Notes: generated by a model from the letters alone, not told the origin. A DNA stretch of 64,000 nt from Methanobrevibacter sp. (GCF_017409525.1 NZ_JAFQSO010000009.1:1-64000), one strand, 5' to 3'. Positions 9,225 through 18,369 are shown, numbered from the stretch's first letter. Numbers and translations are program-made.

Positions 9225-9934
9225 TGTATGTTGGCGGATCAGTAATATCTTCTGTTGAATTTCATGGAAATATGTCATTAGTCATTTTCATGTCTGGATG
9301 TCCTTTGACTTGCAGATATTGTCATAATGTGGAACTTTTGGATGACAAGACCGATAAATCATTTGAAGAAATCAGACATGAAATCGATTCTTCAGCGGAT
9401 TTTCTTGATGCGGTTGTGATTTCTGGCGGTGAGCCATTGCTGCAGCTGGACGCATTAATCGAGATATTTACTTATGTTCGCCAGTTAGGATTAAAAACAA
9501 AATTGGATACAAGCGGTATTTATCCAGATAAAATCAAGCAATTATTGGATTTGAAACTGTTGGATTTCGTTTCGCTTGACGTCAAGACAACATTCTCAAA
9601 GTATAGAAAAATAACAGGTTCCAATGTCGGTTTTCAGGTTAAAAAATCCATGGAGCTAATTAATGCCGATGAGAATGTTCATCTGGAAGTGAGAACCACT
9701 TATGTTCCAACATTGCACACCAAAAAAGACATTGTTAATTTGGTCGATGAGATTGAAGCGGACATCTACACGATTCAGCAATTTAGAAATAAGAATGTGT
9801 TGGATCCTGCTCTTGAGAAAGTAGAAGTTCCAAACCCTCATGATTTGGAAAAGTTGGCTCGTGAAATCAAACCATTTTTTGACGGTCAGGTCAAAGTCAA
9901 ATCAGCAGAATTTGGAGAAAGGGTAGTTGAGTAA
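9224..9934 (+). CDS. Radical SAM activating enzyme (NrdG2-like)
   Basis: A 236-aa radical SAM protein with the [4Fe-4S] motif CPLTCRYCHN near residue 26, and a preceding SVEFHGNMSLVIFMSGC stretch typical of pyruvate-formate-lyase/anaerobic ribonucleotide reductase activases. SGGEPLL near 66 is the SAM-binding GGEP motif. The family installs a glycyl radical in a partner enzyme, but no glycyl radical enzyme gene lies nearby, so the partner (probably class III ribonucleotide reductase NrdD) must be elsewhere. Its start overlaps the hisC stop; the ASCH-TPR gene follows after 17 bases with its own strong ribosome binding site. Confidence 0.8.
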   Translation: MYVGGSVISSVEFHGNMSLVIFMSGCPLTCRYCHNVELLDDKTDKSFEEIRHEIDSSADFLDAVVISGGEPLLQLDALIEIFTYVRQLGLKTKLDTSGIYPDKIKQLLDLKLLDFVSLDVKTTFSKYRKITGSNVGFQVKKSMELINADENVHLEVRTTYVPTLHTKKDIVNLVDEIEADIYTIQQFRNKNVLDPALEKVEVPNPHDLEKLAREIKPFFDGQVKVKSAEFGERVVE

Positions 9935-9951
9935 AATTAAGGAGGGGTCAA

Positions 9952-11088
9952 ATGCCGATTTTGTCATTTTCAAGTAATGATATTGATGTAATCACTGGTA
10001 AAAAGACCAGAACAATACGTAAAGCATGGAAGACTCCACTTAAGAAAGGAGACAGGCTTTACTGCTACTGGAATCTGGTTTCAAAAGAGAAGATGAAAAT
10101 CTTTGAGGCATTGGTGACTGATGTTGAGAATATTCCTTTTAGAGAAATTAAGGATGATGATGAATTGGCCGCTAGAGAGGGCTTTAAAGATTCTTATGAC
10201 ATGCTGAGGGAATTCAAAAAGATGTATGGTGGCCAGATCGATGATGATGATGAATTCCAGATAATCTATTTTGAAAAGCTTGACATTGATGATTGGAAAG
10301 GCGACAAGATAGACGAAAAGGCAATGATTACCAAAAGGGCAGACATTCTTTTTGACAGCGGTAAGTTCGATAAGTCCACAATGTGTTATGAAGCCGCTTT
10401 AAGGCTTGACCCGGATGATGTTTATCTGCTCAATAAGCAGGGAGATAATCTATCCAGGCTGGGCAAATTCGATGAAGCCATAGGATGTTATGACAAGGCA
10501 TTGGAATTCGAGCCTGACAATGAGTATATCCTAAACAATAAGGCCATTGCGCTCCTGAATGCAGGAAGGATTGATGAAGCATACAAGGCCAGCACAATTG
10601 CATACAATTTCAGGCCAAGCAGTCCGATTGTATTGTATTGGAGAGGGTTCATCCTGGAAATGCTTGGAAGGTATGATGCAGCATTGAGGGTTTATGACAA
10701 GCTCATTGTAATCGATGGGGAAAATCCTGAAGTCTGGAATGCGAGAGGAAACCTGTTGACTGATATGGGCATGTTGGAAGAGGCTATTCAATCATTTGAT
10801 AAGGCTGTGGAAGTATGTTTGGATGACTCCGAGATGGATGCGGCTGCAATCAACAGGATGGGCAATGCTTACATCGATTTGGGTAAATTTGACGAAGCTC
10901 TTGAATGCTTTAACAAAGCAATATCCTTAGAAAAATATAACATTGATTTTTTACTTAACAAGGGTGTTGTTTTAATGGAATTGGGCAAATTTGAAGAGGC
11001 GGTTGATAGTTTCAACAAGGTTCTTCTCAGAAATCCCGATAATGAGGATGCATTTTTCCTAAAAGAAGAATGTTTGGAAAACTTTTAA
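9952..11088 (+). CDS. ASCH-like domain fused to TPR repeats
   Basis: 378 aa in two parts. Residues 1-110 look like an ASCH/PUA-like domain: ILSFSSNDIDVITGKKTRTI at the start, GDRLYCYWNL, and AAREGFKDSYDMLREFKKMYG followed by FQIIYFE. Residues 125-378 hold about seven tetratricopeptide repeats (for example LGKFDEAIGCYDKALEFEPD). ASCH domains bind RNA or modified nucleosides and TPRs bind proteins, so an RNA-linked adaptor is a reasonable inference, not a demonstrated role. A strong GGAGGGG ribosome binding site precedes the ATG. It is the last gene of the rightward group and converges with the second phosphohexomutase. Confidence 0.75.
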   Translation: MPILSFSSNDIDVITGKKTRTIRKAWKTPLKKGDRLYCYWNLVSKEKMKIFEALVTDVENIPFREIKDDDELAAREGFKDSYDMLREFKKMYGGQIDDDDEFQIIYFEKLDIDDWKGDKIDEKAMITKRADILFDSGKFDKSTMCYEAALRLDPDDVYLLNKQGDNLSRLGKFDEAIGCYDKALEFEPDNEYILNNKAIALLNAGRIDEAYKASTIAYNFRPSSPIVLYWRGFILEMLGRYDAALRVYDKLIVIDGENPEVWNARGNLLTDMGMLEEAIQSFDKAVEVCLDDSEMDAAAINRMGNAYIDLGKFDEALECFNKAISLEKYNIDFLLNKGVVLMELGKFEEAVDSFNKVLLRNPDNEDAFFLKEECLENF

Positions 11089-11200
11089 TCTTTTCTATTT
11101 TTAAATGTAGATGTCATTGATGTATTACGTTATTTTTTCGCCAAACTCATTTTTTTTAAAAATAGCATTAACTTAAATAATATTTTTTTAAGGTAGGTTC

Positions 11201-11235
11201 GTTTTAATTATATCTTAAATCGATATAATTAAAAC
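11201..11235. terminator. 14-bp inverted repeat between convergent genes
   Basis: GTTTTAATTATATC (11201-11214) and its exact reverse complement (11222-11235), seven-base spacer. It lies in the 174-bp gap between two convergent genes, so a bidirectional transcription terminator is the simplest reading. There is no long T run directly after either arm. Confidence 0.5.
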
Positions 11236-11262
11236 AAAATTAGTGATGGTTTTCGTGTTGGA

Positions 11263-12627
11263 TTATTTTTTATATTTTTTGATTAAATCGATTCCCCAAT
11301 CAGTCATTTCATCAGCTTTCTGCTGTGAGTCTGACTCGGCAAAGCATCTGAAAATTGGTTCTGTTCCTGATGGTCTGATGATTACCCAGCCATCATCTTT
11401 CAGGATTTTAACGCCGTCTGTTAAGTCTAACTTGAAGTCAGTGGTATTTTGAATTTCTTCTGCAATGCTGTTCATGACATGTTCCTTTTGATTGTCAGGG
11501 CATTCGATTTTCATTTTGCTTGCGTAATAAACTGGAAGCTCCGCCACTAACTCGGATAATGGTTTTTTCTCTTTAGCGATGGTTTCCAGGATTTTAGCAA
11601 CAGTCATTACTGCATCCCTTCCATAAACGAAGTCTGGGAAAATAAGTCCTCCATTTTCTTCTCCACCAAAAAGACCATCCTCGTCCTTGAGCTTACGGGC
11701 AACAAGCAAGTCTCCAACAGCAGTGGCTATTACTTCACCATTGTATTCGTCTGCAACGTCATAAATTGCCTGGGAGGTTGCAACGGTTGTGACAATGATT
11801 CCGCCGCCGTTCTCTTTAAGCATCTGTTTTTCCACAAGGGTGAATGTCTTGTCGCCTAAAACAAAGTTTCCTTTCTCGTCAATGCAGATTGTCCTGTCTG
11901 CATCGCCGTCGTGCGCAAGACCGATATCAGCATTCAATTCCTTCACAACACTGATTAGCTCTTGTAGGTTTTCTTCAATAGGTTCCGGGTCACGGCCTGG
12001 GAAAAATCCGTCGGCCTGTGAGTTTAAAGTAGTCACTTCACAGCCAAGTTTTCTAATTAGGTATGGTGCAGTGTAGCATCCGGCACCACTTCCGCAGTCA
12101 ACAACGACTTTTAATTTTGCTTTGCGTATTGCATCGACATCCACTTTGGATATTGCTTCATCAACATATTCCTCAATAACCTTGTTGTTGTGGTAAATTT
12201 CACCGATTTCAGACCAGTGCGCTCTTTTTGGCTCTTCATCAAAGTACAACTTTTCGATTGCAAGGTCCATTTCATCTGGTATTCCAATACCGAACTCATC
12301 TAAAAATTTAAGCCCATTGTATTTTGGAGGGTTATGTGAAGCGGTAATCATTACTCCTCCGTCATAATATTTGCGGACTGCATATTGAACACCTGGTGTA
12401 GGCAGGATTCCTAAATCCACTACATCGCATCCGCTTGATAAAAGTCCTGCTTTTACAGCTTCCTTCAACATAGGAGTTGATGTTCTTGTATCTCCTCCAA
12501 CAGCCACGGTTCCTTGAATCTGTGTACCGTAGCAGGCCGCAAGTCTTGATGCGAACTCAGGAGTCAAGACATCATTTGCAGTTCTTCTAACTCCAAAAGT
12601 TCCAAATAATCGTTTTTTATCAGACAT
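11263..12627 (-). CDS. Phosphohexomutase (second; phosphoglucosamine/phosphomannomutase family)
   Basis: 454-aa alpha-D-phosphohexomutase. Active serine loop TASHNPPKYNG near residue 95, metal loop HDGDADRTI near 240, sugar loop GGEENGGLIFPDF near 322, phosphate loop RPSGTEPIFRC near 425. It shares overall design and several stretches (the FFPGR-PEP segment, for instance) with the mutase at 3313-4650 but has a GEEN-type sugar loop, so it may serve a different sugar phosphate (glucosamine-1-P, glucose or mannose). It is the upstream neighbour of no obvious partner; the OB-fold gene behind it has its own terminator. It may be the GlmM while the other is not, or the reverse. Confidence 0.85.
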   Translation of the reverse strand: MSDKKRLFGTFGVRRTANDVLTPEFASRLAACYGTQIQGTVAVGGDTRTSTPMLKEAVKAGLLSSGCDVVDLGILPTPGVQYAVRKYYDGGVMITASHNPPKYNGLKFLDEFGIGIPDEMDLAIEKLYFDEEPKRAHWSEIGEIYHNNKVIEEYVDEAISKVDVDAIRKAKLKVVVDCGSGAGCYTAPYLIRKLGCEVTTLNSQADGFFPGRDPEPIEENLQELISVVKELNADIGLAHDGDADRTICIDEKGNFVLGDKTFTLVEKQMLKENGGGIIVTTVATSQAIYDVADEYNGEVIATAVGDLLVARKLKDEDGLFGGEENGGLIFPDFVYGRDAVMTVAKILETIAKEKKPLSELVAELPVYYASKMKIECPDNQKEHVMNSIAEEIQNTTDFKLDLTDGVKILKDDGWVIIRPSGTEPIFRCFAESDSQQKADEMTDWGIDLIKKYKK

Positions 12628-12672
12628 GGTTTAATTTCCTATAATTTTAATATACCCTTATTTTTGAATTTT

Positions 12673-12698
12673 AATCAATAAAAAGCTATTTATTGATT
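12673..12698 (-). terminator. Hairpin terminator overlapping the OB-fold gene stop
   Basis: AATCAATAAA and TTTATTGATT (12673-12682 and 12689-12698) form a 10-bp stem with a six-base loop over the stop codon of the leftward OB-fold gene. Confidence 0.45.
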
Positions 12699-13091
12699 TT
12701 TGATTTTTAGGCTGTCACCATTCGATAAAATTATTTCCAGCTCCGAATTATATTCGGTTATTTTTCCTGTAACCTCAACTTTCCTGTCTTTGAAGTCCTC
12801 AATGTCAAGATTATTCGATTGTATTTCAGCTGCCTGATTTTCGAATATTATTAGTTGCATCTGGCCAGTCCCATCATTAATTGTTAAAAAATAACTGCTT
12901 CCTGATGAGGATTTTGCTATTTCGCTAACGACACAGTCAACAGATACCTCTTCATCTATCATTGAGCGGGTTATGTCCTCAATCTTTACTTTTTTAACTT
13001 CAATCGTTGGCGTAAGTATCAACAGGCCGATTATTCCAATGAGAGAAGTTATCAATGCTATTCTTAGTAATTTGTCATCTGTAATTTCCAT
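12690..13091 (-). CDS. Membrane-anchored OB-fold protein
   Basis: 133 aa: a single N-terminal hydrophobic segment (about residues 10-28) then an OB-fold nucleic-acid-binding-like domain (about 40-130). Seen: VSVDCVVSEIAKSSSGSSYF followed by a TINDGTGQMQLIIF stretch, and DRKVEVTGKITEYNSELEI, the typical order of OB strands in tRNA_anti/replication-protein-like domains. Small anchored OB proteins of this kind are common in Methanobacteriales; no function is known. Divergent from the YhhQ-type gene with 85 bp between starts. Confidence 0.6.
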   Translation of the reverse strand: MEITDDKLLRIALITSLIGIIGLLILTPTIEVKKVKIEDITRSMIDEEVSVDCVVSEIAKSSSGSSYFLTINDGTGQMQLIIFENQAAEIQSNNLDIEDFKDRKVEVTGKITEYNSELEIILSNGDSLKIKNQ

Positions 13092-13176
13092 GTATCTTCA
13101 TTGGTTTTAATTTTAAAAATAGTCGATAGGATTTTATTTTGTAAAATTTATTTGTGGTTAAAAATTTACTATTATC

Positions 13177-13810
13177 ATGTTTGAAAATCTCACAAAAAAG
13201 GAATTGTATGCAATTTTGACTGGTGTTTTTACTGCGTGCCTGATTATATCTAATGTTATTGCCGGCAAAACATTTGACTTTTTTTCATTTGCTCTTCCTT
13301 GCGGTGTTGTAATATTTCCTGTAATTTACATCGTCAATGATGTTTTGACAGAAGTTTATGGCTATGAAAGGGCAAGAAATGTAATTCTTCTAGGTTTTTT
13401 TGATGAATCTTATAGCTGCAGTCTGTTATTCAATCACGATTGCACTGCCGGCACCGGCATTTTTTGAAAACTCAGAGGCCTTTAGTGTTGTTTTAGGTTC
13501 CACTTTCAGGTTACTGGTGGCTAGCTTCGTTGCTTATTTGGTGGGATCCCTTGTAAATGCTAAAGTGATGGTGATTCTTAAAAGGTGGGATGAGAAAAAG
13601 CTATTTTTAAGGTGCATAGTTTCAACTCTTTTTGGCGAAGGTTTGGATGCAATAATATTTATCACCATCGGATTTTTAGGCACAATGCCTGTTGAAGCTT
13701 TGTTAATGATGATTTTAGCGCAAGCATTGTTTAAAACGGTGTATGAGATAATTGTCTATCCAATTACACGGACTGTAATATATAGTGTTAAAAAATTGCC
13801 AGAGGTTTAA
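13177..13810 (+). pseudogene. YhhQ-type queuosine/archaeosine-precursor transporter, frameshifted at a T7 run
   Basis: Two overlapping frames together make one COG1738/YhhQ family protein. The first (13177-13401) begins MFENLTKKELYAILTG and reads through TEVYGYERARNVILLGF. The second, from about 13402 to 13810, continues MNLIAAVCYSITIALPAPAF to VYPITRTVIYSVKK. The join falls at seven Ts (13395-13401); removing one T gives an uninterrupted GFLMNL reading of about 210 aa with six hydrophobic segments. YhhQ proteins import preQ0/preQ1-type deazapurines; in archaea these feed archaeosine synthesis, for which an ArcS core gene lies at 28343-29251. It may be a real inactivation, a phase-variable or slippery site, or a sequencing error. 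Confidence 0.75.
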
Positions 13811-15465
13811 TTTTCAGTATTGTACATGGAAATCAATCTCTCAACGGTGTCAGCATCCATAGGGCCTTTATCCTTTCTTATGTTTTTCACGACAGGGAAC
13901 CTTAAGGAGTATCCGGTTTCATATTCCGGTGATTCTACGATTTCGGAAAATGCGATTTCCAAAACTATTTTCGGCTCTACTTTTATCTCACGGCCCTTGG
14001 TTGAAATTTCAAGTTCTTTCATTTTTTCTGTTAGGTATTCTAGGGTAGCGTCGTCAAGACCGGTTGCAGCATATGCAACTGTTTTGAAATCATCATTTTC
14101 ATCTCTTAGCGCCACCAGATATGAGCCAACAAAATCGCCACGTTTTCCAATGCCGTATGTTCCTCCAACAATCACCATGTCCAAAGTTTCAGGTTCCGCC
14201 TTGTATTTAAGCATCTTTTTGCCCCTTAGGCCAGGAATATACGGTTCGGATGCATCCTTAATCATTATTCCCTCATGGCCTCCCTCAATGGAGGATTCGA
14301 ATAATGACTGTATGTCATCAAGATTGTCAGGTGTTCCAACCAGCATTGTACTCAGGTTCATCTCATCAACGGAGATATCCACGATGTTTTCCAAAGTCTC
14401 TCGCCTGAGTGAAAGGGGTTCGTCAATCATAGGGACTTTATAGTAGAGGACATCAAAAAGGAATAGTTTCAATGGAACATTCTCCATAGCTTCCTCCACA
14501 TTGTGCTTTCTTCTAACCCTATGCAGGATGTTCTGGAACGGGAGAGGCTTTCCATCTCTAGTAGCTATTACTTCCCCTTCCACAATGTAATCCTCATGGG
14601 GCAGGTATTCATTGAACAGTTCAACGATTTCTGGAAGAGCATGGGTGATGTTTTCAAGCCTGCGTGTGAATATTCTGATTTCATCATTGTTCCTGTGAAC
14701 CTGAAGGCGTATCCCATCATATTTTGTCTCGCAGATTGCGGTTCCCATCTCTGGGATAATTTCATTTAGGGGTGGTGCTAACTGCGCAAGCATTGGCTTG
14801 ACGGGTGTTCCTGGCGTCAGATTAAGCTTTTCAAGGCCTTCGGCACCTTCATCCTTTGCAGTTCTTGCAACGACAGAAAAATCATTGGTAAGCATCTGCG
14901 CTCTTTCAACTATTTTCTTATCAATTTCGAAGGCTTGGGCTATGGCATCCCTGACAACCCCATCGCCAACACCGATTCTCAATTCCTCGGTAATTGTTCG
15001 GGTTAGATATTTTGCTTCGGTGGCACTGGCCTGTGACAATAGCTCTAAAATGACGGAAATCTTACGGTTGGTGGATCTTGAACCGCTGATTGTGGATAAT
15101 TTGCGCAAGCTATTGAAGACAAAATCGATTGTCAAAGGCTTTGAGAAGAATGTCATCTGGGACTTTTTGGCATATAGTTTGACGCATGCAAGGCCGATGT
15201 CACCTTCGTCACGAACTGCATCCTCGACATTGGCCTGTGTGGTTCCAACCGCTTCAGCCACTGCACGCTCCACCAGCTTTCCGCCAATGCCGATTTCTTC
15301 TGAACTCCATGCAGGGAATACAACGCCTAGAATTAGCAATCCCACTTTTTCAATTGTGTCTGAGTCCAGTCTTTTTAGGAATTCGGATATGATTTCTGTT
15401 TTTTCCAGCCTTTTTGTAGTCGCTTCAAGTGCTGAGTAGACATCCACCAGTTCCTGATATTTCAT
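13807..15465 (-). CDS. lig: ATP-dependent DNA ligase
   Basis: 552-aa archaeal ligase that seals nicks in Okazaki fragment joining and repair. Seen: N-terminal DNA-binding domain (1-210), the adenylation motif I CETKYDGIRLQVH near residue 248 with catalytic lysine, motif III FLFDVLYY near 340, EGIMIKDASEPY near 398 and motif V LKYKAE near 418; OB domain at the C-terminus. Its start codon overlaps the thiC stop by one base (TAATG on the minus strand) with an AAAGGTGAT ribosome binding site inside thiC, so lig is cotranscribed behind thiC. That pairing of ligase with thiamin synthesis is a curiosity of gene order. Confidence 0.93.
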   Translation of the reverse strand: MKYQELVDVYSALEATTKRLEKTEIISEFLKRLDSDTIEKVGLLILGVVFPAWSSEEIGIGGKLVERAVAEAVGTTQANVEDAVRDEGDIGLACVKLYAKKSQMTFFSKPLTIDFVFNSLRKLSTISGSRSTNRKISVILELLSQASATEAKYLTRTITEELRIGVGDGVVRDAIAQAFEIDKKIVERAQMLTNDFSVVARTAKDEGAEGLEKLNLTPGTPVKPMLAQLAPPLNEIIPEMGTAICETKYDGIRLQVHRNNDEIRIFTRRLENITHALPEIVELFNEYLPHEDYIVEGEVIATRDGKPLPFQNILHRVRRKHNVEEAMENVPLKLFLFDVLYYKVPMIDEPLSLRRETLENIVDISVDEMNLSTMLVGTPDNLDDIQSLFESSIEGGHEGIMIKDASEPYIPGLRGKKMLKYKAEPETLDMVIVGGTYGIGKRGDFVGSYLVALRDENDDFKTVAYAATGLDDATLEYLTEKMKELEISTKGREIKVEPKIVLEIAFSEIVESPEYETGYSLRFPVVKNIRKDKGPMDADTVERLISMYNTEN

Positions 15466-16739
15466 TAGAAATCACCTTTGGCTATCTTAACGGCACAATA
15501 TTCTCCGCACATTGCACACATCTCATCATCGTCCAGTTGGCATTTGTCTCGGTATTTCCTTGGTTTGGACTTGTCCAGCGCAAGGCTGAATTGGGCATCC
15601 CAGTCGAAATCCCTTCGGGCCTTTGCCATTGCCTTTTCACGAGTCCATGCTGAGTCAAGTCCCTTTGCGACATCGGCCGCTTCAGCAGCAATTTTTGATG
15701 CAATCACTCCCTCTTTTACATCTTCTAAACTTGGAAGCGATAGGTGTTCTGCCGGTGTCACATAACACAGGAAGTTTGCTCCTGCAGTTGCAGCAATGGC
15801 TCCGCCGATGGCTCCGGTAATGTGATCATAGCCTGGAGCGATATCCGTTACGAGAGGTCCCAATACATAAAACGGAGCTCCGTGACAGATTGTCTTTTGG
15901 ATTTCCATGTTGGCCTTAATCTGGTTTAACGGCATGTGTCCCGGACCTTCCACCATTACCTGAACGTTGGCATCCTGAGCCCTTTTGACTAGCGTTCCGA
16001 GATTTACAAGCTCTTGGATTTGAGGGATATCGCTTGCATCCGCCAGACAGCCTGGCCTTAAACCATCACCAAGGGATAATGTGATGTCATATTCATAGGA
16101 TAGCTCTAAAAGATAATCGTAATTTTCATATAATGGGTTTTCCAGGCCGTTGTGATTGATCCAGGAAGCCATGAATGTTCCTCCACGGCTCACAATCCCC
16201 ATCATCCTGTTTGCAGCCTTTAATTTTTCAACCAAGTCTTTTGTAATTCCGCAGTGGAGCGTCATGAAGTCCACTCCTTCCTTTGCCTGATTTTCAATGG
16301 CCTTGAAGATGTCGTCAGGGTCCATGTCTATTATCTCTTTGTCTTTGGCCAGGGTTACTACTCCCGCTTCATAGAGGGGGACTGTTCCGATGCAGATGTC
16401 TACGGCATCCATGATTTTCCTTCTGAACAGTTTCAAATCGGAACCTGTCGACAAGTCCATCAATGCATCGGCACCATATTCTTGGGCCAGTTTCGCTTTA
16501 TCGATTTCCAGTTCAATGTCATCGATTTTAGATGATGATCCTATATTGGCATTTATTTTGGTTTTCAGGCATTCGCCAATTCCGCATGGCTTTGAATTTC
16601 CGTTGATGTTTTTTGGAATCACCACTAATCCTTTGTCAATCAACTTGGCTAGTTTGTTTGCATCTATATTTTCATATTCTGCAACATATTCCATTTCTGG
16701 AGTGATGTTGCCTTTTTGAGCTTCACTTTTTTGAGTCAA
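15465..16739 (-). CDS. thiC: Phosphomethylpyrimidine synthase
   Basis: Radical SAM enzyme converting aminoimidazole ribotide to hydroxymethylpyrimidine phosphate for thiamin. 424 aa, the shorter archaeal form. Seen: the C-terminal CAMCGEYCAVK motif (CxxC...C) that binds the [4Fe-4S] cluster, GDGLRPGCLADA near residue 230 and EGPGHMPLNQI near 272. Translation starts at TTG (16739) with GAGGGAT eight bases upstream. I found no TPP-riboswitch-like element upstream, so control would be at the promoter, where a 20-bp palindrome sits (16773-16792). Confidence 0.93.
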   Translation of the reverse strand: MTQKSEAQKGNITPEMEYVAEYENIDANKLAKLIDKGLVVIPKNINGNSKPCGIGECLKTKINANIGSSSKIDDIELEIDKAKLAQEYGADALMDLSTGSDLKLFRRKIMDAVDICIGTVPLYEAGVVTLAKDKEIIDMDPDDIFKAIENQAKEGVDFMTLHCGITKDLVEKLKAANRMMGIVSRGGTFMASWINHNGLENPLYENYDYLLELSYEYDITLSLGDGLRPGCLADASDIPQIQELVNLGTLVKRAQDANVQVMVEGPGHMPLNQIKANMEIQKTICHGAPFYVLGPLVTDIAPGYDHITGAIGGAIAATAGANFLCYVTPAEHLSLPSLEDVKEGVIASKIAAEAADVAKGLDSAWTREKAMAKARRDFDWDAQFSLALDKSKPRKYRDKCQLDDDEMCAMCGEYCAVKIAKGDF

Positions 16740-16772
16740 ATTTATCCCTCATGCTGACTAATCATATTTAGT

Positions 16773-16792
16773 TATATAGTTTTAACTATATA
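16773..16792. promoter_or_regulatory. Palindrome in the thiC / exonuclease divergent promoter
   Basis: TATATAGTT-TT-AACTATATA, a perfect 9-bp inverted repeat with a two-base centre, midway between the divergent thiC and exonuclease starts. AT-rich enough to double as TATA elements on both strands; a repressor operator is possible but unproven. Confidence 0.4.
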
Positions 16793-16821
16793 GAATTAAT
16801 CAAATTATATTTATATGGGTC

Positions 16822-17487
16822 GTGTTTACTATTAAAATTATTTTTTTCGATACTGAAACAAGCGGTTTGGATTGCAGGGATTGTAAGATTATTGAGCTTG
16901 CAATGCTCACTGTTGAAAATGGCGAAATTGTTGAGGAATATGATAAATTTATCAATATTGGACAAGCACTTTCACCTAAAATTATTGGCCTTACAGGGAT
17001 TACCAATGACATGTTGAGAAAGGAAGGGCACAGTGAAGAGATTATTGCTCGAGATTTAAAGGAAAGATTAACTAATGGTACTGTGATGATTGCACATAAT
17101 GCCCAATTTGATTTATCATTTGTCTATTTTCTATTGAAAAGGCATTATCCTTTAGAAGCCGATGATATTGTAAAAAATGTTGATTGGATTGATACTGTAA
17201 CGGTACTAAAGGACAGGAAAAAATATCCTCACAAGTTAGTTGATGCAGTGCATTATTATAAAATTGATGATGTCAATTACCATAGGGCTATTGATGATAC
17301 AAAGGCATTGTATGAAGTTACATTAGCAATGAAAGAAGAAAGAAATGATTTAGTGGAGTATAAAAATCTATTTGGATTTAATCCTAAATATGGGCCGGGT
17401 TATTTCAAATTTTCATTCATTGAATATAAACCACAACCATTCAGACAGGGTTTGGCTCCTGCAGAGAGAATTCTGCCAAAAAGGTAA
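16822..17487 (+). CDS. DnaQ-like 3'-5' exonuclease
   Basis: 221-aa DEDDh exonuclease. ExoI motif FFDTETSGLDC near residue 10, ExoII HNAQFDLSF near 92, ExoIII YHRAIDDTKAL near 150, together supplying the four acidic residues and the histidine. The C-terminal 60 residues (LFGFNPKYGPGYFKFSFIEY) are outside the catalytic fold. Stand-alone proteins of this type may proofread or trim DNA or RNA; the substrate is unknown. GTG start at 16822, inferred from the start of the first beta strand. The gene converges with the marker 8 gene, two bases apart. Confidence 0.8.
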   Translation: MFTIKIIFFDTETSGLDCRDCKIIELAMLTVENGEIVEEYDKFINIGQALSPKIIGLTGITNDMLRKEGHSEEIIARDLKERLTNGTVMIAHNAQFDLSFVYFLLKRHYPLEADDIVKNVDWIDTVTVLKDRKKYPHKLVDAVHYYKIDDVNYHRAIDDTKALYEVTLAMKEERNDLVEYKNLFGFNPKYGPGYFKFSFIEYKPQPFRQGLAPAERILPKR

Positions 17488-17489
17488 TC

Positions 17490-18323
17490 TTAAACTAAAG
17501 GATAAGGCAAATCTGGATTGTCCTTTTTAGGCTTTTCTCCGCCGATCTTTTCCAATCGCATCTCCAAAAACTTTTTGCCGTCTTCAGTGTGTGCAAAAAT
17601 TGGTATTGACTGGCCAACGGTTTTAATACTTTCTGCCTCTCCGATTTCACGGATATGCTTGGATGCGCATCCGGTTGTGACATCACATGCATCAAACAGT
17701 TTTCTTGCATCCTCCGCACTTGTTTTGGTAGTGTGGACCACAAAGACATAAATGTTAATGTCAGGGTTTTCTTCTTTTAGCTTTTCAATTTCCTCCGCAT
17801 CACTTGCCAGTGTTATTGTCACTGCAATGCTTTTGAATCCTTTTGAAATGGCTAATCTGATTCCTTCAATCTGGTTTATCTCGGCGGTTTTTGGATTTAC
17901 GATATTTTCCTTACCAATTTCATCAATCAATTCCGGTATGGGGGTGGTTTCTACAAGCCCTGAGACTCGCCCGCCGATTCCTTGAACTAATTCTGGTTCT
18001 GTCACAATCAATGTTCCGCAACCCTCCAGAACCATCACGACAGAATCAATGACATTTTCTTCAAGCAAGGTAGACATTATTTCAGATATTCCGAAGCTTA
18101 AGAAGTCTTTCATTCTAAGTTGGCGATTGGGTGTACACATTCCAAAATCATCTATTCTAAATTGGATGTTTTTAGCTATTATTTCAGGTGTGAGCTCTTT
18201 AATTCCTCTGTGGTGATCAAAAAGAGGACAATATTCGACTTCCGGTTCGCTAACGCTAATTACTTTACCATCCTTAATGGTGATCCTGCTTCTTCCTAAT
18301 GCTTCAATAGTATGTTCGCTCAT
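17490..18323 (-). CDS. Methanogenesis marker protein 8 (DUF2099)
   Basis: 277-aa protein of the methanogen-restricted DUF2099 family (methanogenesis marker 8), found with methyl-coenzyme M reductase but of unproven function. Recognised from EVEYCPLFDHHRGIKELTPE near residue 30, the FGMCTPNRQLRMKDFLSFG region near 62 and DVTTGCASKHIREIG near 215. Several conserved cysteines (positions about 32, 64, 105, 214 and 220) would suit metal or Fe-S binding. The 5' leader holds a short GC-richer hairpin (18370-18391). Monocistronic by spacing. Confidence 0.82.
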   Translation of the reverse strand: MSEHTIEALGRSRITIKDGKVISVSEPEVEYCPLFDHHRGIKELTPEIIAKNIQFRIDDFGMCTPNRQLRMKDFLSFGISEIMSTLLEENVIDSVVMVLEGCGTLIVTEPELVQGIGGRVSGLVETTPIPELIDEIGKENIVNPKTAEINQIEGIRLAISKGFKSIAVTITLASDAEEIEKLKEENPDINIYVFVVHTTKTSAEDARKLFDACDVTTGCASKHIREIGEAESIKTVGQSIPIFAHTEDGKKFLEMRLEKIGGEKPKKDNPDLPYPLV

Positions 18324-18369
18324 GAATATAACTATTGTTAAAAATAGTATTTAAAGTTTGGAGGTTGCG

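Noticed and set aside
14798-15439. 213-codon plus-strand frame
   Set aside because: Antisense shadow of the DNA ligase gene, Ser/Thr/Pro-rich with no recognisable domain.
16740-16821. TPP riboswitch upstream of thiC
   Set aside because: Only 82 bp to the divergent gene and no thi-box-like sequence; the palindrome there looks like a DNA site.
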